NCBI RefSeq assembly: GCF_028610705.1
Contig: NZ_JAQQWT010000015.1
Coordinates: forward strand, 33,661-97,660
Direction: 5' to 3'
Source: Halalkalibacter alkalisediminis
Lineage (GTDB): Bacteria > Bacillota > Bacilli > Bacillales > Bacillaceae_D
Length of the DNA: 64,000 nt
Position 1 is the first letter of the stretch; the number at the start of each line of letters is the position of its first letter. Made by a program: the position numbers and the translations under genes. Below are positions 9,350 through 17,348 of this stretch, piece by piece. A model generated the notes under the pieces. The model made no database searches. It was given only the letters and a program-made list of their open reading frames with translations, and had not been told where the DNA came from.

Positions 9350-10504
9350 ATGGACCGCTTGCGTTTTTGGATATTAGTAAGCATTGTTGCTATAAGTGGC
9401 TTTAGCCAAGGTATGCTTCTACCACTTATCTCGATAATCTTTGAACAAGACGGGGTGTCTGCTACCTTAAATGGTTTAAACGCAACCGCCCTATATATAG
9501 GAATTCTAATTATTTCTCCATTCATGGAACCTCCCTTAAGAAGATATGGGTATAAGCCCATCATTCTAACAGGTGGCTTGATCGTGGTAATCGCATTAGC
9601 CTTATTCCCTTTGTGGAAAACGTTTTGGTTTTGGTTCTTCCTTCGCTTATGCATAGGGATTGGCGATAACGCTCTTCACTTTGGTACTCAAACATGGATT
9701 ACTTCTTCCACCCCAAAAGAACAGCGTGGACGGAACATAAGCATTTATGGTTTGTTCTTTGGAATCGGCTTTGCTGCTGGACCTTTAATAACACCCTTAG
9801 TTTCGATTAACGAAGCTTTACCGTTTATGATTTCAGCAGGGCTTTGTTTAGTGGCTTGGTTGTTTTTATTTCTTTTACGTAATGATTTTCCTGAACAAGC
9901 ATTAGAATTGTCCTCTTTCTGGGACACTGCAAGTCGTTTCGGTAAAACTCTCAAATATGCTTGGGTGGCTTTGTTACCAGCTTTAGGATACGGATTTTTA
10001 GAAGCTTCTCTCAATGGAAGTTTCCCCATTTACGGGTTGAGAATCGGGCTAGATGTCACTCAGGTATCGATCTTATTAGCATCATTTGCTTTTGGAGGAA
10101 TCGTTTTTCAACTTCCCCTGGGGATAGTAAGCGATAAATATGGAAGGAAAAGAATCTTATCTCTCATTTTGTTCTTCGGAAGCCTATCCTTTTTCATCGC
10201 TAGTTTCTTAGAACAAACCATTATTGGATTAACGATTTGCTTGTTCTTAGCTGGTATGCTTGTTGGGTCCACCTTTTCACTCGGGATCAGTTATATGACC
10301 GATTTAACTCCAAAATCTCTTTTACCTACTGGAAATATCCTTTGTGGCATTGCCTTTAGTTTAGGGAGTTTATTAGGTCCTTACTTAGGTGGAGTCTTTA
10401 TTCAATTTATTGGTGGGTTGAGCTTTTTTCTCATTATTAGCACCATGTTATTTGTTGTCTTCCTCGCTGTTACCTCTTTTAAAAAACCTCTTACAAATAC
10501 ATGA
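9350..10504 (+). CDS. MFS transporter (12 TM, multidrug/sugar-efflux type)
   Basis: This 384-residue protein has about 12 hydrophobic segments. The MFS loop 2-3 motif is reduced (PPLRRYGYKP, about residues 63-72) but is repeated more typically between helices 8 and 9 as GIVSDKYGRKR (about 259-269). GIGDNALHFG in helix 4 replaces the usual arginine-containing motif. A drug or metabolite exporter is likely; the substrate is unknown. AGTGAGGG lies ahead of the ATG. It is a single gene, divergent from OsmC and closed by a good terminator. Confidence 0.85.
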   Translation: MDRLRFWILVSIVAISGFSQGMLLPLISIIFEQDGVSATLNGLNATALYIGILIISPFMEPPLRRYGYKPIILTGGLIVVIALALFPLWKTFWFWFFLRLCIGIGDNALHFGTQTWITSSTPKEQRGRNISIYGLFFGIGFAAGPLITPLVSINEALPFMISAGLCLVAWLFLFLLRNDFPEQALELSSFWDTASRFGKTLKYAWVALLPALGYGFLEASLNGSFPIYGLRIGLDVTQVSILLASFAFGGIVFQLPLGIVSDKYGRKRILSLILFFGSLSFFIASFLEQTIIGLTICLFLAGMLVGSTFSLGISYMTDLTPKSLLPTGNILCGIAFSLGSLLGPYLGGVFIQFIGGLSFFLIISTMLFVVFLAVTSFKKPLTNT

Positions 10505-10505
10505 C

Positions 10506-10537
10506 AGAAAGCATCGACTTATATCGATGCTTTTTGA
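10506..10537 (+). terminator. Terminator of the MFS gene
   Basis: AAAGCATCGA and TCGATGCTTT pair perfectly around CTTATA and are followed by TTG. The stem begins within a few bases of the stop codon. Confidence 0.85.
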
Positions 10538-10762
10538 GTATTCAAAAGAACAGCTTTCTTGCAACGAGGAATGACCATTTGAAGCAGCGCAATGCCACTT
10601 TTATCTCCACTTTCATTAGGCATTGCCCCTTCTTAATTAGTTACATTTGCTCTGAACATCATGGAGTTTGGCCTGCTAGTAGTATATAATCCAAAGAGTC
10701 GCATAAATCTTTCCCTCTCGTAAATCCAAAAATCGAAAAAATGAAAATAGAGTAACATAATA
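10538..10762. other. Intergenic stretch without a recognisable element
   Basis: Between two terminators. A six-base inverted pair AATGCC/GGCATT and short open frames on both strands are present. None has a good start site, family resemblance or codon pattern. Confidence 0.5.
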
Positions 10763-10803
10763 AAGAGACTCAAAAGGTAATTTACGCTCTTTTTGAGTCT
10801 CTA
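10763..10803 (-). terminator. Terminator of the 124-residue membrane protein gene
   Basis: AGAGACTCAAAA and TTTTGAGTCTCT form a 12-pair stem. On the minus strand TTATTATG follows, ten bases after the stop codon. Confidence 0.8.
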
Positions 10804-10812
10804 CACCAAGCA

Positions 10813-11187
10813 TTATCTAAAAGGATTTGTATCTCCACTATGTAAACTCTTCTTTAAATTCTTCATTTCATCCGCTGCTTCTTTTGTTGCTTTAACAATT
10901 TCTTCGGAGCTTTCTTTCAAATGTGAGGCAGTCTCACTAATCTTTTTTACATCATTTGTGATATCTCGAACTACAGTAGAAACGTCGGTTACAGTCGTTC
11001 TTACTTGTTCAAAGACTTGTTCGCGGTTATCTCTAATGAACTCAATCGTATTTTCAGTTGTTTCTTTTGCCTGTTTTAGCTCAGCTAAAATTCTAGTTCT
11101 CCATTCCCTCTTAGCTAGTATAACTGAAACAAGTAGTAATCCAAAAATCCAGACTAACTTTAATGAGTTGCTTTTTTTCTTGTCCAA
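10813..11187 (-). CDS. Membrane-anchored helical protein (YtxH/DUF948-like)
   Basis: This 124-residue protein has a basic start (MDKKKSNSLK), one transmembrane helix (about residues 10-25, LVWIFGLLLVSVILA), and then a long charged helical region. Regular hydrophobic spacing in VRTTVTDVSTVVRDITNDV suggests a coiled coil in the cytoplasm. The pattern recalls YtxH and DUF948 general-stress proteins, but family membership is not certain. The start codon is TTG at 11187, six bases after GGAGGG; no ATG lies nearby in frame. Confidence 0.7.
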   Translation of the reverse strand: MDKKKSNSLKLVWIFGLLLVSVILAKREWRTRILAELKQAKETTENTIEFIRDNREQVFEQVRTTVTDVSTVVRDITNDVKKISETASHLKESSEEIVKATKEAADEMKNLKKSLHSGDTNPFR

Positions 11188-11282
11188 CAGAGTCCCTCCT
11201 CTTATTTATCTTCTAACTCTTATTCTAGCAAGAAAAGTCAGAAAAAGAAAAGGTCTAACCAGATCTATTTTTGAATGATTAC

Positions 11283-12248
11283 TCATTCAATTTTATGATA
11301 TAAATAAATCCCTTCTATCTCTGTGACTATTAGATCACTCTGCTCTACTAATAAATCTAAATGCCCTAAAGTCTCAGAAAAAGTTAAATCGGGTTGTTTA
11401 AGATGTTTCTCCTTAAATAGCTGATAGCTAATTTCGTTCGCACTCAAACGTTTATTACCTAATAAATTCTTAATGACATTGGCCCGAGTAAGATGGCCTT
11501 CTAGACGCTGATCAATTAGGTCATTAACGTTCATAATTATTTCCCCATGGCCAGGCATTAATAATTGTAAATTTAAATCCTGGACGAGCTGTAAGGATTT
11601 TCGATATTGAATAAGTGTTTTGGGCCTCTCTTGCCCACCATCCATCGGGGCTTCTAATAAGGCATTTGAAGAGATTGATCCTAGAAGCACATCAGCTCCA
11701 ATAGCAGTATGATCCTTTGTTCGCACAATCATAATATGATTCTGCGCATGACCTGGAACTTCTAATACACGCCAACCTTTTAGGCCAGGAACTTCATCTC
11801 CATGACTTACAATCACATCCAAGTCTGTCTTCTCAATAAAACTCATATATGCTTGACTAGACTTGGAAACCTTTTCAATATTTGATTGTGAAAAGCCATG
11901 AGCATGATAAAACTCTTCAAAAAACGATTTGTATCTTTTAAAAAATTGATCCTCTTTCCTTAACCAGGGGCGTAAATATCGATGTCCTATTAATACAGCT
12001 GATTTAAAAAGTCCCGCAAGCCCGACATGATCTGGATGATGATGTGTTAGGATAACTTGTTCGATATCCTCCAGTTTATAACCGAGAATATCTAATTGAC
12101 TGATTAGTGATGCTTTTCCTTCTAGTGTTAAAGGGCCCGTATCTACGAGTGTTAACGTATCACTACAAATTAAATAAACGTGAACAGGTCCTACCAGAAA
12201 TGGAGTGGGAATGGTAAGTTGATGAATCGTTTCCGATTGAACGGTCAT
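11283..12248 (-). CDS. MBL-fold metallo-hydrolase
   Basis: This 321-residue cytoplasmic protein has the metallo-beta-lactamase metal motif THHHPDHVGL (about residues 63-72). Further conserved histidines lie in EVPGHAQNH (about 180-188) and MPGHGE (about 236-241). A helical C-terminal domain, about 60 residues with winged-helix-like character, follows, as in YflN/YobT-type hydrolases. The substrate is unknown. The ATG at 12248 follows GAGGAG by about ten bases; the frame stays open 14 codons upstream. It is a single gene. Confidence 0.85.
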   Translation of the reverse strand: MTVQSETIHQLTIPTPFLVGPVHVYLICSDTLTLVDTGPLTLEGKASLISQLDILGYKLEDIEQVILTHHHPDHVGLAGLFKSAVLIGHRYLRPWLRKEDQFFKRYKSFFEEFYHAHGFSQSNIEKVSKSSQAYMSFIEKTDLDVIVSHGDEVPGLKGWRVLEVPGHAQNHIMIVRTKDHTAIGADVLLGSISSNALLEAPMDGGQERPKTLIQYRKSLQLVQDLNLQLLMPGHGEIIMNVNDLIDQRLEGHLTRANVIKNLLGNKRLSANEISYQLFKEKHLKQPDLTFSETLGHLDLLVEQSDLIVTEIEGIYLYHKIE

Positions 12249-12291
12249 AAGAATAGCACTCCTCTTTTTAATATTTATCTGCACAACCAAA

Positions 12292-12328
12292 AAAGAGTGT
12301 CCTAATTAAATTCATTAGACACTCTTAA
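12292..12328 (-). terminator. Terminator of the 48-residue protein gene
   Basis: On the minus strand AAGAGTGTC and GACACTCTT pair perfectly around TAATGAATTTAATTAG, followed by TTTTTGG. Confidence 0.8.
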
Positions 12329-12338
12329 ATTATGCGCG

Positions 12339-12485
12339 TTAGTTATACGCTTGTGTTAAGAAATGATCTGTTTCTAATTTTTCAAATCCATCGTGCCCTG
12401 ATTTCTTAAGTTCATTTAATTCATTAGCTAAACGATCTAATTTCTTTTGCATTTCTTCAATCATTTTTTTCTCTGATACGGTCAT
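12339..12485 (-). CDS. Small helical protein of unknown family (48 residues)
   Basis: The protein reads MTVSEKKMIEEMQKKLDRLA and continues with a NELNELKK repeat, a GHDGFEK turn and a LETDHFLTQAYN tail. The first 30 residues are a strong amphipathic helix. It superficially resembles Spo0E-like phosphatases in size and helicity, but the SQELD motif is missing, so that assignment is not made. AAAGGGAGAGAGAACC precedes the ATG, and a good terminator follows. It is transcribed away from the DnaA-box-like cluster 157 bases upstream. Real gene likely; function unknown. Confidence 0.7.
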   Translation of the reverse strand: MTVSEKKMIEEMQKKLDRLANELNELKKSGHDGFEKLETDHFLTQAYN

Positions 12486-12641
12486 GGTTCTCTCTCCCTT
12501 TTTTTTTTATATAATGTAGTTGATCGAGCAGTCGCTCACTTTCAACACAGCGTCACAGTTACTTTTTCTAATTGTTAAAAATATTCTAACAATAGAAGCC
12601 GTTTTTGTAAATAGTTTTTTTATCTTGTACAGGCACATTTT

Positions 12642-12750
12642 TTATACACAGACTTATCAACACAAACTGTTGATAACTACCTATAAACTTGTGTATAATT
12701 CTCATTTCCTTGTGAGTATCCACTAAAACAAGATAAAACACTGTGGATAA
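12642..12750. promoter_or_regulatory. Cluster of DnaA-box-like 9-mers
   Basis: TTATACACA (12642-12650, +), TTATCAACA (12654-12662, +), TGTTGATAA (12668-12676, -), TGTGTATAA (12690-12698, -), a weak GTATCCACT (12716-12724, +) and a perfect consensus TGTGGATAA (12742-12750, -) lie within 109 bases. The first four form a nested dyad. AT-rich sequence follows (12795-12860). It sits between two divergent micro-protein genes, and no dnaA/dnaN is present. Binding of DnaA is inference from the consensus TTATNCACA. Confidence 0.65.
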
Positions 12751-12825
12751 GTCTGTGGTTTTCGATCGGTATACATTTCCCTTTCCTAAATCGACAAATT
12801 TTGCTAATATTATTTTATTCTAAAA

Positions 12826-12870
12826 ATTGTAACAATTATTCTATTATTATAGTGTTTTACTTGTTACAAT
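12826..12870. promoter_or_regulatory. Inverted repeat ATTGTAACAA / TTGTTACAAT
   Basis: Two perfect 10-base half-sites (12826-12835 and 12861-12870) are separated by 25 bases of A/T-rich sequence upstream of the FbpB-like gene. It may be a paired operator; no known regulator is assigned. Confidence 0.4.
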
Positions 12871-12910
12871 GGTGTAGAAGATATTTTCACTATTAAAAGG
12901 TGGGCTGGAA

Positions 12911-13060
12911 ATGCGAAGACAATCAACTTCATTTGAAGAATTAGTGTTAGAAAATAAAAAGCAATTACTAAATGATCCTGAAGCCTTAGCGAAAATCGAT
13001 GAACGACTCGATGAACGTTCGTCTAAGACAACTGAACAAGATAAAAATTATACTAAATAA
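12911..13060 (+). CDS. FbpB family small basic protein
   Basis: This 49-residue protein begins MRRQSTSFEELVLENKKQLL and continues NDPEALAKIDERLDER, matching the FbpB-like small-protein family: a basic start, the SFEELV-ENK-LL core and a KIDERLDE helix. B. subtilis FbpB works with the Fur-regulated small RNA FsrA in the iron-sparing response. Orthologous function is inference, since several FbpB-like proteins exist and no clear Fur box is visible here. AAAGGTGG lies seven bases before the ATG, and a strong terminator follows at once. It is a monocistronic unit ahead of the bd oxidase genes. Confidence 0.75.
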   Translation: MRRQSTSFEELVLENKKQLLNDPEALAKIDERLDERSSKTTEQDKNYTK

Positions 13061-13065
13061 TATTG

Positions 13066-13104
13066 AGAACGAGTTACCAGTTACGGTAACTCGTTCTTTT
13101 TATT
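13066..13104 (+). terminator. Terminator of the FbpB-like gene
   Basis: GAACGAGTTACC and GGTAACTCGTTC form a 12-pair stem around AGTTAC, followed by TTTTTATTT. Confidence 0.92.
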
Positions 13105-13244
13105 TAATTAAATGGATCTTTTTACGAATATTACTAATGATGTTAACGCACAGTATAAGCATTAGATGTGATTTTTTCGTTATGATCATTTTTTCTAAAT
13201 GAGCATATTTTTACATCTATCTGATTCGAAAGGAAGTAAGAAAA

Positions 13245-14579
13245 ATGGATAATGTCATGCTTGCGCGCACAATTTTTGGTTCTTCAATTGCTTTTCATAT
13301 TATCTTCGCAACTCTAGGTGTAGGAATTACGTTAATGATACTTCTTGCTGAGATCATGCGGATCATTCGAAAAGACGGGGATTATGGCACTCTTGCCAAG
13401 AGGTGGACAAAGGGCGTTGCGATCTTACTTGGGGTTGCGATTCCATCAGGAACAATCGTAGCTGTCATGCTTAGTCTTCTTTGGCCAGGCTTCATGGAAA
13501 TTGTAGGGCAAGTCATTGCTCTTCCTTTTCAAATTGAAATTTTTGCTTTCTTTCTAGAAGCATTATTTCTTTCTATCTACGTATATGCTGCTGATCGTCT
13601 TTCTCCGACGATGAGAATTATTAGTGTGTTCTTTGTTGCACTTGGCGCAACGGCTTCAGCCGTTCTAATTACAGATGCTCACGCATGGATGAATACCCCT
13701 AGAGGGTTTGAAATGGTTGATGGTCAAATTACAAATGTACAACCTTTAGCTGCTGTATTCAATCCTAGTTTCTTTGTGACTTCCTTACACGTGGTCGGAA
13801 GTGCATATATGACAGGAGCCTTTGTTCTTGCAGCTGTTGCTGCTTATAAGCTATTCCGTGGAGGACTTAGCGATAGAGAAACTACTTATCATCGAAAAGG
13901 TTTGTCTCTTTCACTTGCTGTTGCTTTGCTCATGTCTGTCTATACAGCTAATAGTGGGCACGATACAGCCATCATGTTACATGAGCATATTCCTGTTAAA
14001 CTCGCTGCAGCAGAGGGTTTATTTGAAACCCAACCCAATGCTCCATTGGCAATTATGGGCACACCTGATCCTGAAGCTGGGAGAGTTGTTGGCGGCATTG
14101 AAATCCCTGGTATGCTCAGCTGGCTTGCAACAGGCTCTACTGACGGAGTAGTTCGCGGATTATATGATTATCCCGAAGAAGAGTGGCCCCCTTTATTTGT
14201 TCATACACTCTTTAACGTTATGGTCGGAATAGGCTCAGCGCTCCTTGCCCTTGCCGGAATCTATTGGTTATTTTGGTTTCTAGGTCGTAAAAAACAAAAG
14301 CCATTCCCTAAATGGCTCTTAGCTGGGATTGTTGTTTCAGGACCACTTGCTATGATCGGGATTGAGACGGGATGGATTTTCAGTTGTACAGGTCGACAAC
14401 CTTGGACCATTTATGGATTTCAACTGACAAGTGAGGCTGCCACCAATTCAGGAAATTTAGGTATGCTTTTTGTATTGTTCATCTCCCTTTATGTTGTACT
14501 GCTTGTTATTACAGGACTTGTCATGCATTTTTATTTTTATCGAAATCCTGTATCAGAAGAATTGCATACCATTAACTAA
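13245..14579 (+). CDS. cydA: Cytochrome bd-type quinol oxidase subunit I
   Basis: This 444-residue membrane protein has about nine helices. It carries the haem-bearing subunit features: His18 (IAFHIIF), His182 (LHVVGSAY) and Met326 (NVMVG) as ligand candidates, and Glu98 and Glu105 in QIEIFAFFLEALF. Lys252 and Glu257 in the quinol-binding Q loop (KLAAAE) and GRQPW near 384 are also present. It oxidises quinol and reduces oxygen to water. The short length and Q loop fit the YthA/cyanide-insensitive oxidase branch better than canonical CydA (about 468 residues in B. subtilis). The symbol cydA is used in the broad sense. It is followed 26 bases later by subunit II. Confidence 0.92.
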   Translation: MDNVMLARTIFGSSIAFHIIFATLGVGITLMILLAEIMRIIRKDGDYGTLAKRWTKGVAILLGVAIPSGTIVAVMLSLLWPGFMEIVGQVIALPFQIEIFAFFLEALFLSIYVYAADRLSPTMRIISVFFVALGATASAVLITDAHAWMNTPRGFEMVDGQITNVQPLAAVFNPSFFVTSLHVVGSAYMTGAFVLAAVAAYKLFRGGLSDRETTYHRKGLSLSLAVALLMSVYTANSGHDTAIMLHEHIPVKLAAAEGLFETQPNAPLAIMGTPDPEAGRVVGGIEIPGMLSWLATGSTDGVVRGLYDYPEEEWPPLFVHTLFNVMVGIGSALLALAGIYWLFWFLGRKKQKPFPKWLLAGIVVSGPLAMIGIETGWIFSCTGRQPWTIYGFQLTSEAATNSGNLGMLFVLFISLYVVLLVITGLVMHFYFYRNPVSEELHTIN

Positions 14580-14605
14580 AAATCTGTTTAGAGAGGAGTG
14601 ATCTC

Positions 14606-15640
14606 ATGGAATCTGTTTATATTGCGATAATTATTATTTGGATCTTTCTCTTTATGTACGCTATTGCGGGATCGATTGACTTTGGAGCCGGATTTTGGGC
14701 GATGTACTACCGGAAAAGAACGGATACAAAAGCCGCAAGTATTGCAAATCGTTATTTATCTCCTTCGTGGGAAGTGACCAACGTATTTTTGGTCTTACTT
14801 GTTGTCGCCTTAGTTGGTTTTTTCCCTGGCGCTGCAGCAACACTAGGAACACTAATGATTGTGCCTTTTTGCTTGGTTCTATTCTTTTTAACGATTAGAA
14901 GTGCCTTCATGGTTTATTCTTACACCGTTCAAAAATACACTAATATGCTCGTTATCATTTCAGGGGTAACAGGATTATTAATTCCTGCCCTACTAATTAG
15001 TATTTTGCCAGCCGCAATAGGAGGATTTGTTGAAACGATTGGCGATCGACAATATGTCTTGCTCAATCAGCTGTTCACAAGCCCTACTTTCTACACCCAT
15101 TTAGGATTTGGACTTAGTACAGAGCTATTTTTGTCCTCTTTGTTATTAAGTGATTATGCACGTGAAGCTAATTCAGAAGAAACATATCATGTATACCGTA
15201 AAAATGCGATTATCCTTGGACCTATAACCTTATCCTTTGCTGTAGGTGCAATTTTCACGTTAATTCCAGAAGCGTTTTGGATGTTTGAAAATATGGCTAA
15301 TGAATGGTTGCTATTCACCTTATCCTTACTAGCTTTTGCCACCGGTTATAGTGCCCTTTGGTGGCCGTCTAAAAAAGTAAGTGTCGGCCAACCACGAGTA
15401 GCCGTACTCTTAATTGCTTTACAGTTTGGGTTAGCGAGCTTTGCCTATGGTTCAGCCCATATGCCCTACTTCCTTTATCCAAATGTCACGATCTACGATA
15501 CATTCACAAATGAGATCATGTTTCAATCCTTGTTAATCGGCTATGGGGTTGGGATGGCCATACTCATTCCTGTTTTCATCTGGTTCTGGCGTCTGTTTAT
15601 GAAAGATAAGCGATATTTGAGACAGGAAGCACCTCACTAA
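14606..15640 (+). CDS. cydB: Cytochrome bd-type quinol oxidase subunit II
   Basis: This 344-residue protein has about eight hydrophobic helices and the subunit II start signature GSIDFGAGFWAMYY (residues 22-35). It pairs with subunit I in the cytoplasmic membrane. GAGAGGAGTGATCTC precedes the ATG. No cydC/cydD transporter genes follow; the unit ends at a strong terminator 18 bases after the stop, as in the two-gene ythAB arrangement. The sequence supports the YthB branch. Confidence 0.9.
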   Translation: MESVYIAIIIIWIFLFMYAIAGSIDFGAGFWAMYYRKRTDTKAASIANRYLSPSWEVTNVFLVLLVVALVGFFPGAAATLGTLMIVPFCLVLFFLTIRSAFMVYSYTVQKYTNMLVIISGVTGLLIPALLISILPAAIGGFVETIGDRQYVLLNQLFTSPTFYTHLGFGLSTELFLSSLLLSDYAREANSEETYHVYRKNAIILGPITLSFAVGAIFTLIPEAFWMFENMANEWLLFTLSLLAFATGYSALWWPSKKVSVGQPRVAVLLIALQFGLASFAYGSAHMPYFLYPNVTIYDTFTNEIMFQSLLIGYGVGMAILIPVFIWFWRLFMKDKRYLRQEAPH

Positions 15641-15656
15641 ATCTTTTAATAAACCA

Positions 15657-15692
15657 CAAAATCTTGAGGAAAAATGTCCTCAAGATTTTTGT
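15657..15692 (+). terminator. Terminator of the bd oxidase operon
   Basis: AAATCTTGAGGA and TCCTCAAGATTT form a 12-pair stem around AAAATG, followed by TTG. Confidence 0.92.
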
Positions 15693-15770
15693 GCTCTATT
15701 CAAATCTCTTCAATCTTCAAATACTTTTAAGTCTAATACATCTTCAACTACAATGTGTAATGTATTCAAA

Positions 15771-15895
15771 GTGTACGAAGTGCAGAGTTTATTTTCCGTG
15801 ACTCGAAATAAAAAAGGGAAAGGGAAAGACATGAAGTACCAAAGAGGGAATTATGACAGTGTATTCTCGTTTTTCGTGATTTGAAGTACCTAAAG
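15771..15895. repeat. Degenerate intergenic repeat units
   Basis: Recurring words CGAAGTGCAGAG/GAAGTACCAAAGAG/GAAGTACCTAAAG and CGTGACTCGAA/CGTGATTTGAA occur twice or more in a 125-base stretch. Spacing is about 50-60 bases. There is no coding potential. Confidence 0.4.
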
Positions 15896-16005
15896 TGTAT
15901 AGTTAGGTCTCTAGATCAGAAAATATTTTGCATTTCATTATAAAAGGCTACACTTATACTAATCCATCTCTGCTATAATAATTGAATCGTACGTAATAAG
16001 GGAAA

Positions 16006-16050
16006 AAGCATAAGAATGCATTTACTTGTGCTTCTGTTGAACGTTTTTTT
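16006..16050 (+). promoter_or_regulatory. Leader hairpin upstream of the PhnA-type gene
   Basis: AAGCATAAG (16006-16014) pairs with CTTGTGCTT (16025-16033) with one wobble. A seven-T run follows at 16044-16050. A TATAAT-like box lies upstream at 15974-15979. It could be an attenuator or an mRNA stabiliser. Confidence 0.35.
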
Positions 16051-16117
16051 AGTCTATAAGAAATATTGGTTATCTTTGTCTTTTGAATGATTATTAACGA
16101 GCGGAGGAATTAAGATT

Positions 16118-16459
16118 ATGGCTAATTTGCCAAATTGTCCAAAATGTAATTCAGAATATACATATGAAGATGGAAATCTCCTTGTTTGCCCAGAATGTGG
16201 ACATGAGTGGACCCTTGAGTCAGAAACTGAAACAATCGAAGAGAATAAGACGATCAAAGATGCAAACGGAAATATTCTAAATGATGGTGATACTGTAACA
16301 GTCATCAAAGATCTCAAAGTAAAAGGAAGTTCACTAGTCGTAAAGATAGGAACAAAAGTAAGAAATATTCGTCTAGTTGAAGGGGATCACGATATTGATT
16401 GTAAAATTGATGGTTTCGGAGCGATGAAATTAAAATCTGAATTTGTTAAAAAAGCGTAA
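16118..16459 (+). CDS. PhnA/YjdM family zinc-ribbon protein
   Basis: This 113-residue protein has an N-terminal zinc ribbon with CPKC (residues 7-10) and CPEC (about 26-29). A C-terminal PhnA-type beta domain contains [13 protein letters not shown] (about 48-60) and [13 protein letters not shown]. Despite the name, PhnA/YjdM proteins are not part of the C-P lyase; the physiological role is unclear. GCGGAGGAATTAAGATT precedes the ATG. It is monocistronic and convergent with the YebC gene. Confidence 0.88.
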   Translation: MANLPNCPKCNSEYTYEDGNLLVCPECGHEWTLESETETIEENKTIKDANGNILNDGDTVTVIKDLKVKGSSLVVKIGTKVRNIRLVEGDHDIDCKIDGFGAMKLKSEFVKKA

Positions 16460-16543
16460 ATACGAAGTAATCCTCGAACGAAAAGTTATCCAAATATGGG
16501 TGGCTTTTCGTTTGAGCAGTTTAAAAGAAAAAAAACAAATAAT

Positions 16544-16592
16544 AAAAGCCGAGTATAAAAACCTATTCGATTTTACACTCGACTTCTTTTGT
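16544..16592. terminator. Bidirectional terminator between phnA-like and yebC-type genes
   Basis: AAGCCGAGTATAAAA pairs with TTTTACACTCGACTT, with G-T wobbles, around ACCTATTCGA. A-rich and T-rich flanks suit both directions. Confidence 0.7.
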
Positions 16593-16628
16593 TCCCTTAT
16601 ATTCGATTCGGCTTTGCTCGACTATTTT

Positions 16629-17348
16629 TTACTCACCAAAATCAACATTGTGATAGACTTGCTGTACATCTTCTAAATCCTCTAATGCATCAATCAATTT
16701 TTCAAATTGAACTTGATCTTCTTCCAAAAGTGTTACGTCATTCTGAGCAAGCATTGTTAATTCAGCTACGGTAAAATCTGTGATCCCAACATTTTTAAAC
16801 GCTTCTTGGACTGCATGAAACATGTCTGGTTCAGCATAAACGATAACCGCTTCATCTTCTTCTATAATATCTCGAACGTCGACATCTGCTTCCATCAAAA
16901 GTTCAAGTACTTCATCTGCTGTCTTTCCTTCAAGACCAATTACCGCTGTGGCATCAAACATAAATGCAACTGATCCACTTACTCCCATGTTACCGCCATT
17001 TTTCTTGAACGCAGAACGCACTTCAGCAACTGTACGGTTGACGTTATTTGTTAACGTATCAACGATAACCATTGATCCATTTGGTCCAAATCCTTCATAA
17101 CGAAGTTCGTCATACGTTTCTTCTGAGCCGCCTTTGGCTTTTTCAATGGCACGATCAATAATTGATTTCGGTACACTATATGTTTTTGCACGCTCAAGTA
17201 CAACTTTAAGCGCTCGGTTTGATTCAGGATCTGGTTCACCTTGCTTTGCCGCTACATAGATTTCACGACCAAACTTTGCATAAATCCGGCTTGTATTTGC
17301 ATCTTTTGACGCCTTTTTTTCTTTAATATTATTCCATTTACGACCCAT
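16629..17348 (-). CDS. YebC/PmpR family regulator (YeeI/YeeN type)
   Basis: This 239-residue cytoplasmic protein begins [20 protein letters not shown], the hallmark of the second YebC group (B. subtilis YeeI, E. coli YeeN); the other group begins MAGHSKW. Conserved [17 protein letters not shown] lies near residue 85. The family binds nucleic acids; members have been described both as transcription regulators and as factors easing ribosome stalling. The ATG at 17348 matches the family start; a GTG four codons upstream is possible but less likely. It is a single gene. Confidence 0.9.
   Translation of the reverse strand: MGRKWNNIKEKKASKDANTSRIYAKFGREIYVAAKQGEPDPESNRALKVVLERAKTYSVPKSIIDRAIEKAKGGSEETYDELRYEGFGPNGSMVIVDTLTNNVNRTVAEVRSAFKKNGGNMGVSGSVAFMFDATAVIGLEGKTADEVLELLMEADVDVRDIIEEDEAVIVYAEPDMFHAVQEAFKNVGITDFTVAELTMLAQNDVTLLEEDQVQFEKLIDALEDLEDVQQVYHNVDFGE

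Noticed and set aside
10501..10689. Plus-strand open frame of 62 codons and a minus-strand frame of 33 codons after the MFS gene
   Set aside because: The first starts at the end of the MFS gene and runs through its terminator hairpin. The second has only a modest site and ends in the same hairpin. No family likeness.
12339..12485. 48-residue protein as a Spo0E-like phosphatase
   Set aside because: Size and helicity fit, but the SQELD signature is absent.
12642..12870. DnaA-box cluster as the main replication origin
   Set aside because: No dnaA, dnaN, rpmH or gyrase genes flank it, and one of the six sites is weak. An accessory locus is more likely.
13104..13244. Rex or FNR-type operator before the bd oxidase genes
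   Set aside because: TGTGATTTTTTCGTTATGATCA-like half matches are present, but neither the TTGTGA-N6-TCACAA nor the TGTGA-N6-TCACA palindrome is complete.
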